From assembly GCA_019188255.1 (NCBI GenBank), contig JAETXT010000001.1, forward strand, positions 7,874,001 to 7,938,000: a stretch of 64,000 nucleotides of DNA, in the 5' to 3' direction. Numbering within the stretch: position 1 is the stretch's first letter; every line of letters begins with the position of its first letter. Below, one piece after another: positions 21,501 to 33,723 of the stretch. Source of the stretch: Verticillium longisporum (lineage: Eukaryota; Ascomycota; Sordariomycetes; Glomerellales; Plectosphaerellaceae). The position numbers and the translations under genes were made by a program. The notes under the pieces are model-generated. The model had not been told where the DNA came from. It did no database searches and saw only the letters and a list, made by a program, of their open reading frames with translations.

Positions 21501-23920
21501 GATTGAACGTACGTAGTATCGTTATCGTAGTCGTGTTCTCGAGGGACTAGGGGAGTAGCGCTGGTGAGGCCCTCGTGGGGTGGACTCGCGGAATTGAATC
21601 GTGGAGGCGAGAGGAAGAAGGAAAGAAGGATGAAGAGTAGGGAAAGGCCGCACGTTGGAGAGATATCACGATGCCCTTGAAAACGTCTTCAGCCTCTTTT
21701 GCCCAGGCCGGAAGTCGGCAGAGTCATCTATCAAAAGGCCCAGGCCACCAAACAAAGACCCGGGTCCCTAGCCAAAGCCAAAAAGCAGTGAAAGAGGGAA
21801 AAGAGTGATTCAGCTTACGCAATGGCGATTTCACCATCAGCGAGACCCGTGGTTGGCGGTTTGGAAGGGCCCCAAGCGTTCTAGCCTCCCAGGAGGGGCG
21901 TGCCGCGATCGGATCAAGGATCAAGAAAAGGCGTGGGGGTGCTATCGCCAGCTGGACGAGGAGCTCATGAAGAGGGTGTCGATGCCAATCCAAGTTCACG
22001 ATCCCGTGCCACTGCGAGCTGCCATGTCTTCTGAACAGGATGTCCCTGTGCTTTCAGAGTAGTCCAGCGCTTGCGAGAGCCGTTATGCTGTTGGGCCCAG
22101 CCGCACTGCCCTCTGGAGCCTGCGTGTGAGGGTGGAGAAGCTGTCGATAGAGGGAGAGAGATGCAAAAGTAGGCGGAGGGAGTGAGGAAAGGTGGAGACG
22201 AGCAGAGATTGGGGGGGGATCCTTATGTCAGCACCGCCAGTGATTCACAGGCTTTGTGAGGCAAGACCACTGGGTGCAGCCACTGCCGCTGCCATTGCCA
22301 CTGCCGCTGCCTGCCGTACTTGTGCTCGCCCTGGTGCCAGCTGCTATTGTGAGCACCGTTATTTCCCAGTCCTGACATATTATCAGGCAGGAGCACTCTC
22401 ACAACGAGGGAGGCGCTGTCGGCACGTTAGGTCCTTCCACGGTAGCTCCCAACACTCTTTGGCGGCATGTCCTATGTACCTAAGGTATCTTACCAGGTAC
22501 GGTGGGTAAGGTAGGTAAGGTCGGTGGTAGATACCAAATGAGAGCACTCAGGCCCCAACGCCCCCCAATTGAGGCCAGTCATTTCGGCATCACCTCTCGA
22601 ACAACGGCTTTCTTCTGCAACCTCCTGCCCAGGTGATCATTAACGAATTAGCTGGCTGTTGTTTTCCTCACCAACGTCCACTCGGATTCCTCAAGTTGTG
22701 AGCTTTGACGAATGACGCCCACCGTCTGAACTTTTTGAGGCCAGCGTCCTCTACGTTTGTAATCTCAGTTCAGACTATCCCCAGTGGCTTCCTTTTGCCA
22801 GTGTTTCAACCCACCTCCGAGTGCACGGTATCGGTGGGTGCTGGCGGCGACCAAATACCTGCTTTGACCTGTGGCAGAGCTCGAAGCGCTCGTCCAAGCA
22901 CAGCTCATGATGAGAAACCTTCTCCTCCAGGCCACTCGTCCATTGTCCCCATCGGCCGGAAATCTCCATTTGCCGCGAGATTGAACGTCTCTCTTGCCCC
23001 AGACATGACGTCCCTCTGCCGAACTGGCCACTCGCGCCAACGAGGCCAAGCTTCCGACATGGGAAGCACCGCCTTCGAGATTCCCGCCATTCTCTTTTGT
23101 CTTGTCCCTGGCCACGGCATTTCGCCGGTGGCAAGCTGTCCAATCCTCGTCCGCTGACCAGTTCTCGACCCCTTCTCCCTGCCTTGGCTCTCCCCCCGGT
23201 CGCCCCCCTCATCGTCAGGGGGTCCTGGATGGACTGAACACGCTGGTTTGGTTTCTGCGAACGGCCTCTAGTCCAAAACCAGCATGGTGCGGGAACACTC
23301 AATTGCGGGCTGATGCAGGTCCCAAGAGACGGCGTGGATTGGCGACATTGGCGAACATTGGCAACCCCTGAAATGACCCTCTGGCTTGTCCTTTTCCCTC
23401 AATCGCTTGGAAAACGACACCGTCCACCGTCCCGTCTTTGCGAGTCCACCCCATGTCCCCGGCTGCTACTTGCTCGAATCGCCACACAGAGGGAGAGACA
23501 GGGTCTTGCTGAGCGAAAACAGCGCCAGAGCTATAGCACACACTCTTTAATAGCCCACGACACCTCGGACCCCGCTGACAGCCTGACGCCTCCTCACGTT
23601 GACCACGCAGCGTCTCCTCCCACATTCCTTCACTGGCATTCCTGCGCCTCTTCCACTGACAGCGTCGAGCCATCGTCGTCATTCTTCGCAATTCCCACGC
23701 GATCACGACCGACGCACCTTCAACCTCGACGTTCTCGGTGCTTGACGTATCGATCCGACCTTTCACGATCACTCTGCTGGGTCAGAGCTGTATCTCACAC
23801 ACTCATTTCATTACCAGGCTAACGCGCCGACGCCAGTCCCGACGACTACAACTACACCTTCTCTTCGTTGGTCAGCGACATTCAACGACGATTCCATTGT
23901 TCAATTTGCCAGTCGCAACC
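21501..23920. other. Divergent promoter region between DUF1275 locus and CRH gene
   Basis: No gene recognised in 2.4 kb. Open frames on both strands near 22700-23800 mirror one another and lack motifs. A cluster of GGTA/TACC words lies at 22472-22520. The last 300 bp are CT-rich and are probably the CRH 5' leader. Confidence 0.5.
22472..22520. repeat. GTACCTAAGGTA / GGTAAGGTAGG cluster
   Basis: Dense short direct and inverted words of the same AGGTACCT family seen in other spacers. No encoded product. Confidence 0.5.
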
Positions 23921-25609
23921 ATGTGGTCCTCACTTGCCACGCCAGCCTTTGTGCTGCTGGCGACGCTCTCCCAAAATGCCCTCGCGCAGGTCACCTCCGA
24001 TTGCAACCCCATCAACAAAACTGACTGCGCCCCGAACCCGGCCTTGGGCATGGCGCATACATTCAACTTCAACGCGACCCCCTCGAAGGACCTCTGGGAA
24101 ACCCATGTTGGCCCCATCTCCTTCTCTGACAAGGATGGTGCTGCTTTCACCATTACGAAGCAGGGCGATTCGCCTACTCTTCGATCCCACTTCTACTTCT
24201 TTGGTGGCCGTACCGAGATCATCCTTAAGGCGGCTGCCGGCAAGGGCATTATCAGCTCTGTCATGTGGCTCAGCGATACCCTGGATGAGGTCGATTGGGA
24301 ATTCGTTGGCGTCAATAGCACTACAGCCCTGAGTAATTATTTTGGCAAAGGAAAAGAAATCTTCACCGAAGGCAAAGATCACCCTGTCGCTGGCGCACCC
24401 GTCTGGGATGGTTTCCACAACTACACCACCACTTGGACTGAGGATCGCCTCGAGTGGTTCATCGACGGCCAGTCTGTCCGTGTCCTTAACAGAGCTGACG
24501 CTCTCGAGGGCGGTAATCTCTTCCCCCAGACGCCCATGCGCCTCTACCTCGGCATCTGGGCTGGAGGCGACCCAAGACTACCCAAGGGCACTCGGGATTG
24601 GGCTGGCGGTGACACCGAGTACGACAAGGGTCCCTTCACCATGCATGTTCAGAAAGCGCATGTTCAGGACTACAGCACCGGCAAGGAGTACGTCTATGGT
24701 GACAAGTCTGGTTCTTGGCAGAGCATCCAAGTCGTCGAGTGAGTTTGCACCTTGTTCCACATACTTTTGATCGACGTCTCTCCATTGCCAAGGAAGCATT
24801 ATTGACCCAACTTTCACAGGGGCAACTCGACCGTCAAGGAAACACTCCTAGCAACTCCCGACAAATCAATCGGCGAAAAGTTCGACGAGCTTCCTCAGGG
24901 CGCCAAGATTGCCGTCTACGCCGGAGGCGCTGGTGTGGCCGCCATACTCGTGTTTGCGTTGATTTTCTACATTATTCGACAGCGCCGTCGCGGAGCTCGG
25001 GAGTCTGCCGACGCAGCCAAGAGGGCCGAGGCCGAGCGTGTCGAGCTGGACGGCTACAAAAAGAGTGGCATCAATCCCGACGGCTTCTCTGGGCCCACGG
25101 GCATGGAATACAACGCCCGCTCCATCGGCAAGGACGGCAGCTTCCGCGAGGAGAGCTACGAAATGCCCGTCACGGCGGCCAGCCCTCTTCACAGCAGTGG
25201 TCTGCCCGAGAAGGGATGGGACTCGACTTCGTACGGCGGCGCTGCGGGTGCGGGAGCAGCAGCCGGCGCTGCCGTGGATTCTGCGGCCGCGATGCGTTCT
25301 CCTACCGCTCCTCTGCTTGGTCACAACGACCACCAGATGAGCCCTCGCATGCATAGCCCGGCGCCTTACAGTGATTCCACATCACCACACGGCCAGCAGT
25401 TCCGCTCTCCCCTGAGGACCCCGAGTCCCGGCATGCCGCCACAGGGACCGCTCCCCATGTCGCCGAACCGAAGCGTATCTACGCCTCAGCAGTTTGGCAA
25501 TCAGCGAATGGGCAGTCCGGCGCCGCCCCAGCCAAACCGCAGTTTCAGCAGCAACCAGTATGGTGACGGTACAGACCAGTCGTACTGGAACAACACCGGC
25601 TACAGGTAG
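23921..25609 (+). CDS. Crh-type GH16 chitin-glucan transglycosidase with transmembrane anchor
   Basis: Crh enzymes link chitin to beta-1,3/1,6-glucan in the fungal wall. Exons 23921-24738 and 24820-25609 (gtgagt...cacag, phase 2) give 535 residues. A signal peptide (MWSSLATPAFVLLATLSQNALA) precedes the mature N-terminus at about residue 23. The GH16 core has the catalytic signature DEVDWEF (nucleophile Glu123, Asp125, acid/base Glu127), plus GFHNYTTTWTEDRLEWFIDG and PMRLYLGIWAGGD. A helix (about 303-325, IAVYAGGAGVAAILVFALIFYII) is followed by RQRRRG and a long Ser/Pro/Gly/Gln-rich cytosolic tail ending NNTGYR. Membrane-anchored, tail-bearing forms instead of a GPI signal are known in filamentous fungi. 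The downstream ATG at 23921 is preferred over an upstream in-frame start because it begins the signal peptide. Confidence 0.92.
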
Positions 25610-27224
25610 CGGTGTGTCGAAAAATTACTCTTGTGACGACTAATTTTTTTTTTTTGTGTTGCTTTTGCTGGATGTTGATGCGCGTGGAATAGACACCATC
25701 TTCTGGAGTTTTGTCTGGCGCGGTCCACTATTTATTTCTGAAACTTCCCATGACTGGAAGGTCTTGAGGATGGTCTTTCTTGCCAGTCCCCATTCGGACC
25801 GCGTAGCGAGATACCTGTTGAAGTTGAACTTCGTTCTGCTGGATGATATGTACCAGAGATGAATGGCATCGTTTTGATGGAATTGAACCTGATCGACTTA
25901 GTTTCGGACGTGCTAGCCACGGCTCTCCGTTCACGTCTCATTGTTGGAGTTTACCTCCAATTCTTGGTCACTTGTCTTATTCACAACGTTGTGTTGTCGG
26001 CTAGGGCCACTCCCGACCATGACTTCCTGAGGCTTGTCGAGCATCTTCCCTCCACAGCCGCACAGCAGCCCTGCCGAGCCTGTCGTCCAACAAGCCTACA
26101 AACATTAGTGGATGCCAGCCAATTAGGAAATATGCTTCTCCGGTTGCCACCATGTCTGTCTCCCGCGGGCCGGCTCTTAAGGCTGAGTGGCGTGCGCTGT
26201 GGCCCAAACTCAAAGCACCTGGGGTAAGATGAAGGAGTGGCTTCGATACTTTGACCCGACGAGCTATTCCATGAACTCAATCCTGACTGTAAATTGGGTC
26301 TTCTTCTGATTGGGTCCTTCGTGGCTGCTAGGCTATCATTGAGGCTTGCGAAACAGCAGGGGCGAAATTGAAGGACCTGACAAGTGAATGATCCTGTGGT
26401 GTCTGTCGTGGCCGACATCTTTGTCAGGCTCACAAAGCGTCTGCTAGGGTATCTGGCCCGAAATCAGTGGCGAGATGCAATCAGAAGCCTTGCTTCCTCT
26501 TTCGACGTCGGAAGGAGGGGGTGGCTGGCGTGGCGAAATCGTGAGAATGCGATCAAATTGCCGTGCAGCAGCCCGGGGCGGATATAGTTCGATACAGCAT
26601 TGGAAGGCTTTCTTAATCCCTTTCATCGCATAGATGTTGCAGTATGGACCAAAATATAGATGACACTGTCAACAATTCACCAAGCGAGTATGGACCTCGA
26701 GCCGTGTCTGGGTCTGTAAGACGTTGTGAGGGAGGATGGAGCGGACAATCAGATCCCTAAATCTGACAGGTGTCTTAGCATGATATCTGGCATGTCTCAC
26801 TCCGTCAAAGAGTCGAAGTCTCTGCTGCGTGTACAGACTGGTGGTTGAGCCCGGCTTGTAAATACTGCTAGTCGTCCCGTGCGCTGGCTGAGAATAGGCA
26901 ATGTTTGGTGATCCACTGTCACTCAAGAACCCCCCGCCAATGTCAACAGAGGCTTCATATCGCTGCCTACGATGGAGTAGAAAGACCTCTACTGCATCAA
27001 GCCCGCCAGCCATGTCCTTCCAAGATGAAGCCACAGGAGTAAGCCCGAAGCTTCACGATCACAACAAACAGGGCCAGAGGTTGTATAAAGCACGCCATCC
27101 ATGACCGGTTCCTTGCTCCCATCTCGTCTTCTCCTCATCACGCTCGCTCCAAATCTCTTCTCAGACCCATCCCCTCTGCCTCCATTGACTCTTTTTTTTT
27201 CTGTTGTCCAGGCAGGGAGACAAG
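25610..27224. other. Spacer between CRH and secreted Cys-rich gene
   Basis: No gene that I can support. A minus-strand open frame near 26670-27034 starts at a non-ATG codon and shows no motif. CT-rich bases at 27105-27215 form the likely leader of the next gene. Confidence 0.45.
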
Positions 27225-28482
27225 ATGCAGCAGTCTTCTGTCCTCCTCGCCGCCGTGGCGGCCATGACCGTCTCGGCAGCCCCGAGCACCACGTCGCCCA
27301 ACTCGGTCGAGGCGGCCCTCGGCGGCCACCACGCCCCCCGCTGCCACGGAAACATGGAGTACGACCCCTGGAAGAAGCAGTGCAAGTGCGATCGCGACGA
27401 GTACTACGATGTCGAGGCCAAGCAGTGCCGCCACAAGGAGGTCAAGACGTTCAAGTACAAGAAGTGCCGCGCCGACGAGAAGCTGTACTGCGCTCGTGAC
27501 GAGGGCACCTACGTCGAGTACAGTGAGTTCCCCTTCCTTCTTTAGAGTTCGTCTTGGCTCCCGGCGAAGGCTCCAGACCACCGTATACACCCCTTCTGTT
27601 TTCGCACTCGGCTGGAGACTGACACGACGGGGCACCCCAGACCGCAAGAACCCCGCCTGCTGGCAGGAGCGCTCCAACAAGCTCTTCTGCGCCAAAAGGT
27701 CGCGCGTCAAGGAGACCTTCAAGTCCGAGACTCAGCGCGAGTACGAGATTGCGCACTACTCGGCCGCCCAGCGCCAGGAAACCGAGATCAAGCGCAAGGC
27801 GTGCCACGCGCCCCGCTACTTCAGCCACCACCGCAACTCGTGCGAGTGCCCCCACAAGAAGGTGAGTTTCCGCCCTGCCGCGGCCCCTGGCACGTCTCTC
27901 GCGGACGGCCATCGCAGCTTGGCGGGGGCGTCATCCGTGACTCAGAGGATGTTTTGGACTGACCGTTGACAGGTCTGGGATGGCAAGGACTGCGGATTCC
28001 CCAAGATCCCTGAGCCCACGTGCAGGCGCGGACAGAAGGCCTATTGTGCCAAGAGCGCCTACCGCGTCACTCAGTACAGTAAGCCGACCTCGCGCCCCCT
28101 GCTTCCCTCCCTGTTCGGTTTGGCCGGTGACTAAGGAGTCTCTCAAGGCGTCAAGGAGGAGCTCTGCCAGGACAATGGCAAGAACTACGTCTTCTGCTGC
28201 GGCGAGGATGTCGAGGAGAAGAAGCAGAACAAGGTCGGCAAGAAGCTCAAGACCCAGAAGAAGAAGCCCGCCAAGAAGCCCGAGGAGAAGGAGGAGGAAG
28301 AAGAGGAGGAGGAGGAGGATGACGAAGATAACGAGACCGACAGTGAGGATGACGAGGAAGAGGAGAAGAAGCCCAAGAAGGGTCCCAAGAAGGGCCCCAA
28401 GAAGGGTCCTAAGAAGGGCCCCAAGGGCCCCAAGCTCAACCACAAGAAGTTCGCCAAGTGCGCTGGCCTCATCTGGGAGTAA
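27225..28482 (+). CDS. Secreted Cys-rich protein with duplicated module and acidic/KKGP tail, unknown function
   Basis: Exons 27225-27522, 27641-27861, 27973-28078 and 28148-28482 encode 319 residues with consistent phases. A signal peptide (MQQSSVLLAAVAAMTVSA) is followed by two copies of one module. Copy 1 runs from APRCHGNMEYDPWKKQCKC through KKCRADEKLYCARDEGTYVEY; copy 2 runs from KACHAPRYFSHHRNSCECPHKK through PTCRRGQKAYCAKSAYRVTQY. Each copy ends at a phase-1 intron right after the Tyr codon, and each is followed by a shorter Cys segment. The C-terminus switches to a Glu/Asp run (about 245-275), then repeated KKGPKKGP and a final CAGLIWE. I recognise no family. The composition fits an extracellular matrix, wall-binding or effector-like protein, but no function can be assigned. 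Confidence 0.85.
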
Positions 28483-29426
28483 AGTCGTCGCGACGACGCC
28501 GGCCCACCGTTTCTGGCATCGCGTCGGGCGCCTCGGTCGCTGTCGGAGGCGGTTGGTTGCTGGGGCTCGGTCGATGAGCTGCGACGCAGTACAGGGTGGA
28601 AGCCGGAGGGGGAAAACAAAAATTTGCTTCTTGTCACTCCTTAGAATCAGGCCGTCTGGCCTGCGTATTTTACTACTTCGAGGCAGGCTTTTATCGGGGG
28701 AATAGATACAAGATCGGTTGTTGAGGAATTGGATCTTGCTTCTTGCGCTGCCCCAATGGGGTCGTGCCGTCAATCATACAATTCTTCCGAGGTCAGCGCG
28801 TGTTTGTTTGGCGAATTGCACGATGTATGCGAGGCGTATGGAAGCAACTTAATACTGCATGGCATACATGTTGACGTCGTGAGGATTGTTCCGTCGATAG
28901 TGGTCGACATGGATAGCCTGACTATTGTGGTCGTCGGAGTAAGATGAACGGCAGTGATGCAGGAGTATGAGTTGAAAACAATCAGCCAGGACCGACTCGA
29001 GTCGCAACATGTCATCTTAAGATAAGAAAAACATCAACACAGGGTCTGACCTTAACCGACCAGCTGCGGATTCTGTATGCAACTAAGCTCCACGTAAGTC
29101 AACGGCGTCACATAGGTTTAAGGTTCGCCGCGCGAAACAACGAGGAGAGCAGGCAAGGCTAGAAACCCAGAATTGAATACAGGATTCACATACGTCACGC
29201 GCTCAGCGGACGCTGATAGGTTGTGTCTGTTTTTCTGGGGCCGCATAAGGGTATTTGTGTAACGTTCAGAACTCAGGCCGATACCGAGCCTTGCTTTTTA
29301 CTCCACAAGAGGATCCGAAATCCCCCCTTCAAATAACGCTCTTTCGCAACCCGCTCCTCGAGATGCGACGAGCACGGGGTTGACAGGTGGTTCCTCCTCC
29401 GACGCCGCCAAATGATGCGCGCAAAA
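28483..29426. other. Spacer between convergent Cys-rich gene and Zn2Cys6 gene
   Basis: Presumed 3' UTRs of two tail-to-tail genes. I see no other feature. Confidence 0.5.
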
Positions 29427-32169
29427 TCAAAACCGATGCGTGTGACTCTCGTCAAAGTGGTCCATGTCCATAAACATGTCGTCGTGCGACGTCGCCTCCA
29501 TGTCGATGAACTCTTGAAAGAGCGCGACGTCTTCGAACTGCCCGGCGAGCGTCTCGACCTTGGCCTCGCCCGGGTTCGTCAGGGCGAGCTCGAGGTCGCC
29601 CATGAAGGTGGCCCGGATGTCGCCAGAGGGATGGTCCAGCCCGCGCTGCTTCAGCTGCTGCAGTATGGTGCGCGCCTCCAGCCCCGTAATGTCGCCGTTG
29701 CGCAGCGTCATGGCGAGGAGCGCGCGGCCGATGGCCTCGGCGAGGCGGTAGGACTTGCGGAGCGACTCGTAGCCGTACACGCAGTGGAGGAAATAGAAGC
29801 GCCACTCCGGGTCACCCGTGTCCTTGAGCACGGCGTTGGCCACGTAAATCAGCGCCGTGTGCCAGAGGATCGTGTATGCGGAGGATTGGTACTGGGAACG
29901 GTACACGACGATGAGTCGTTTCAGTTGATTAACCGACGCTTTGAAAGCGGCCTCGGCGGAACTCCTCCGCGACGAGAAGGTAGTGAGGCGGGTCTTCTTG
30001 GCCTTGTCGTCCCGCAAAAAAGGGCGAAATATGTCCAGTATCGCAGCGTGGAACCACAGGCTGCGAAGCAACGGTATTAGCAAAACAGTCTTGAAGCGGC
30101 AAACATGACTTACTGAAACGTCATGACATGATGGGGGTTGTCTTCCGCCTGCGCAAATGACGACGGAAGCGTTTCAATCCAAGCCAGAAGCTCGCGGTAT
30201 TTGCGCTCTGCGAACTCGATCGACACGTGCTCACTGATGTGCGCAGGCGTGCTTCTGTTCCTGTTATAGTATACCATACTCACTCCGTGAAGAATGCGCC
30301 AGAACCTACACAGTGCCGTAAAGGTTTCGCCCATGTATATGGGAGGGATTCTCTCGGGGATCTGTGAGTTCGTGTCTGAATCCCTGCTTCGGCTGGACCC
30401 CGGCGACGAGGCGAACTCCGGGGAATCGCCAGGAATGGGCAGCGCCGGAGGGTACTCTGGATACTCCAACCCGGGTTGCTGGTAAAAAGACAGAAGACTA
30501 TGCCCAGTTAGACGTCCGCCACATATCGAATGGGAACGGGGAGTTCTTGCATGGACCAGTTAAAGACCCCCCAGGCTGTATAAGATCTTGCAGAACGCAC
30601 CTCCGCGGTCGTGTCGTTCTGCGCCACCAGACTAGTAGGCTCAACTCCCAACAGGGACATCCTCCTCGCCATGCGGCATGCTTCAGTGAGGAACACCAAA
30701 ACAAAGTGATCGCGCCCGTTGCCCATGAAAGCCAAGCTTAGCAGTTGAGCCCCTGCAATGCTGCACAGGCTGTCGGTAGATTTTGCTGCCCACCACAGCC
30801 GCTCTGCCTCGTTGCCGAACTGCGAAACCAGTGGGTGCGCGGATTCGTCGAGACTGGTGTACATTTGCTAGCTTTTTTGTAAGCTTGTCTGAAAACCCCC
30901 AATCGCTGGAGACCGCCAAGGGAGAGAAGACGAAAAAAGAGAAAAGAAATCTTACAGTGCCCCAGTACATGAGAGCATGCACCAGGAACCGGGAACAGTA
31001 TACGTCTCTGTGGCCGACGAGATCGGATACAAACAAGTCGGGATCGAACATGCCGAGCAGGGGGTGATCCGTTGTCAAATACAAAGAAATCACGTTGGTT
31101 GCAAATTCGTTGGAGAGAGGAATGTCCGTCCAGAAGGACATGTCGAGATGGTGCAGCCTCTCGTCGCATATTGGTACCAAAGTTGGCGCTATGCCGCCGC
31201 TCGTCTCAGTCAAAAAGGGGTTATCCTCCGTGTCGGCGAGATAAGAGCTTCCCGTCATGTGGTCGCCCGGGAGGCCATAGCCTGAGAGATGAATACCTAG
31301 AATAGTCCTTCCATGCGTGTTAGCATAACCCAAGCCAACCTGACAAAGGGGCGCAGTTCGAGGGTCCACGAGTACCTTTGATCCATGGACCTCGTTCGTC
31401 GGAGATAAGGGGCTGGACTCGCATCAAACGTCTCAGGGCGCGGCAGTGGAAGAGGACGAATGACAGGATAGGCGGTAGGGTAGTTCCGCATGAGCTCGTG
31501 TTCAAAGCGAGACCGGGAGAGGTTGGTGTAGCTATGGTCTGCACCGGGCTCGGACGGCGTAGGATTGGAGCTTGTAGAGTCTTTGAGGACGGCGAGAACG
31601 GCCGACGGGTCGCGGTTAGCCCTGAGCATGCGCAATATGTCGAGAGCTTCGGGCTCGGGGGCTGCCTTGAGGATCTGCAGCACTTCGTACGACTCGACCA
31701 TGGTGGTATCGGACGCTCCTCGCGCGGGCTTCTCGGTGTAGACGCAAGTTTTGAACCTCTTCAGGCACGCCTGGCACGAAGGGCGCTGTCCATCGCACTA
31801 GAATCGTCGGAGATCAAGGTCAGTGAGCCGGACAGGAGACGCTGCCAGTGCAGACGAGACGGAGCCAAGCGTGCTTACGCGAGCCTTCCTGCGGCGGCAA
31901 TCGTTGCAGGCGAGCTGGGTGCCGATCCGTTTTCGCTTACCGCGATCATCGTACTCGCTGAGGGAAGCATCACCATCGAGCAGGCCCGGTTGGCCGTGAC
32001 CCGGCGTCTGGTTGTAACCATGGGTATGACCAAGAGCGGTAGTGGACGCAGCGGGGGCGTTGGCTGATGAGGATGACGAGCCAGTCGCGTGGTTTATATC
32101 ATTGCCATCTGCACCATGGGCGGCTGGTAGTAGCTGGCGAAGACGTTTGCTGCTGCCATGGTTAGACAT
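29427..32169 (-). CDS. Zn2Cys6 binuclear-cluster transcription factor with fungal middle homology region
   Basis: Six exons, in coding order: 32169-31879, 31797-31376, 31307-30956, 30867-30523, 30478-30114, 30060-29427. Together they give 802 residues with every phase matching. The DNA-binding cluster has Cys at 88, 91, 98, 105, 108 and 115 (C-x2-C-x6-C-x6-C-x2-C-x6-C), preceded by the basic GKRKRIGTQ stretch. It is split by intron 1 just before the third Cys. The middle region (LSNEFATNVISLYLTTDHPLLGMFDPDLF, ARSYTAWGVFNW, ITILWHTALIY-like helices) matches the fungal_TF_MHR regulator fold. The third exon joins through an unusual AAG acceptor (31308) with a CTAAC branch site close by; the apparent frame break there disappears with this splice. 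The acidic C-terminus (HDDMFMDMDHFDESHTHRF) could act in activation. Target genes are unknown. Confidence 0.9.
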
Positions 32170-33647
32170 GGCGACGACAAGACATCTGTCTCTGTGAAGC
32201 TTAGAGAGTGGTTCGGGACGCTGCGCATAGCCTGGGGTGGTTTTGATGCCTAAGCCGATGTACAGCTGGTGGTCAGGGAGCCAGTTGTCCCGTCGCTTGT
32301 TGACTCAAGATTGGCGAGACGGGGGCAGGGAGGGGTGATTTGAGTGGGGGGTGGGCCGCAGGTGGGAAGGATATGTGCGTCTGCTCGGATGTCTGAAGGA
32401 TGACCAGGGACCATAATGGCATTTTGGCCCAAAGAAAGAAGGCTGCGCTGGGATCCGCCGCTCGTCGTATATTTGACGAGACCCGTTGCCTTGTTATGTA
32501 GACGAGGTCCCAAAACACATATGTCTTCCCTTCCAAACCTGGCAATCGGGTCCAGTGTCAGATAAGACGCTTTTGTGGCAACCGAGGGAGCTCAAGCCAA
32601 GCTCGACATGACCTGCGTAACCTCGTCGCAGCTGCCCCCAAGCGCGGTCTGGCAGAGCAGCTCCGGCAAGGTAGGCAGGTCGGTAACGCAGCTTAAGTAA
32701 GACAAGGCAAGGTAGCTGGTGAAAGAGGGAGAGAGGATGGTAAACAAGACGGGATAGTAGGCTCGGGCAAAGCAAGGGTTGTCACCCCACCTCCTCGCAA
32801 GACGCAAAAGCCTGGCTTGTGAGAGGGGCACGTACCTTAAGACAGACACCCAGAGGTGGTAAAAGAGGCAGCTCTAGCTCTTGTCAATCTTTCCAGACCA
32901 GGCGAGGTGCGAACACGGGCGAAGTAAAAGGCCAGTATTCGTTCAACAAGGCCAGAGTGCTGATCTCCCAAAGATGTGTCACCAGAGGCTGAAGGTTGCT
33001 ACGCACGTGATGGCAAGCACCTCAGTCGGAGAATGGACCTTGGATAGGTGCGTCAGGTACTTTGAGGCTGGGATGCTTTTGGGGTCCGATTCCGCCCCCT
33101 GCCGAAAATGACCGTTTGGGGTGTGAAATCGATGGGAAATATGGAATGACATAACCAGCGTCATCGCATTCTACCTCAGTAGTGCGGTTAGAGGACGTCC
33201 ATCGGATAGATACCAAAAGTAGTCGGGCCTCGCGAGAGCTCGCCACCACAAACCTCCTCTTTCTAGCCAATCAGCGCGGGTATCACTCCGGAGACGATTC
33301 CGGGCGAGCGCAGAACATGATTGGTTAGATTGCTCATCCCCGCCGGCATCTACGAACCAGCACTCCGACTACCTGCCAGGTACCGAGCGTCCGGGGCATG
33401 CCCCGGGCCAACCACGCGCCGTAAGACGGCGTCACTCTTCCCGGCCGAAGGCCTGTGTGAGGACTAGAATTTGGATCCTGAATCGGAAGTCAGCGAAATG
33501 AAAGCCGGGTGGGTCGGCCGTACGCCTCATCGGAAGAGGACCGTCCCAAGTGGCATATTGTCCGAGACCCGGCACCATTGGACCATCCCGTGTCGGCTGC
33601 CTGGATAATTCCAGTTCAGAATGGTGGGTTAGGTGAGTATAGGTTCC

Positions 33648-33723
33648 CGTTTCAACATGTTCTCTCAACATGTTCTCGCTTGATACGTTTCAACATGTTC
33701 TCTCAACATGTTCTTGCTTGATT
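33648..33723. repeat. Tandem duplication, 38-bp unit with AACATGTT palindromes
   Basis: Two adjacent 38-bp copies starting CGTTTCAACATGTTCTCTCA and differing at two positions. Each copy holds two AACATGTT palindromes, so four evenly spaced inverted sites lie within 76 bp. Confidence 0.9.

Noticed and set aside
26669..27034. Minus-strand 121-codon frame
   Set aside because: Begins at a non-ATG codon and matches nothing recognisable.
31308..31375. Apparent frameshift in the Zn2Cys6 gene
   Set aside because: A 68-nt intron with a CTAAC branch site and an AAG acceptor restores the frame, so no indel is needed here.
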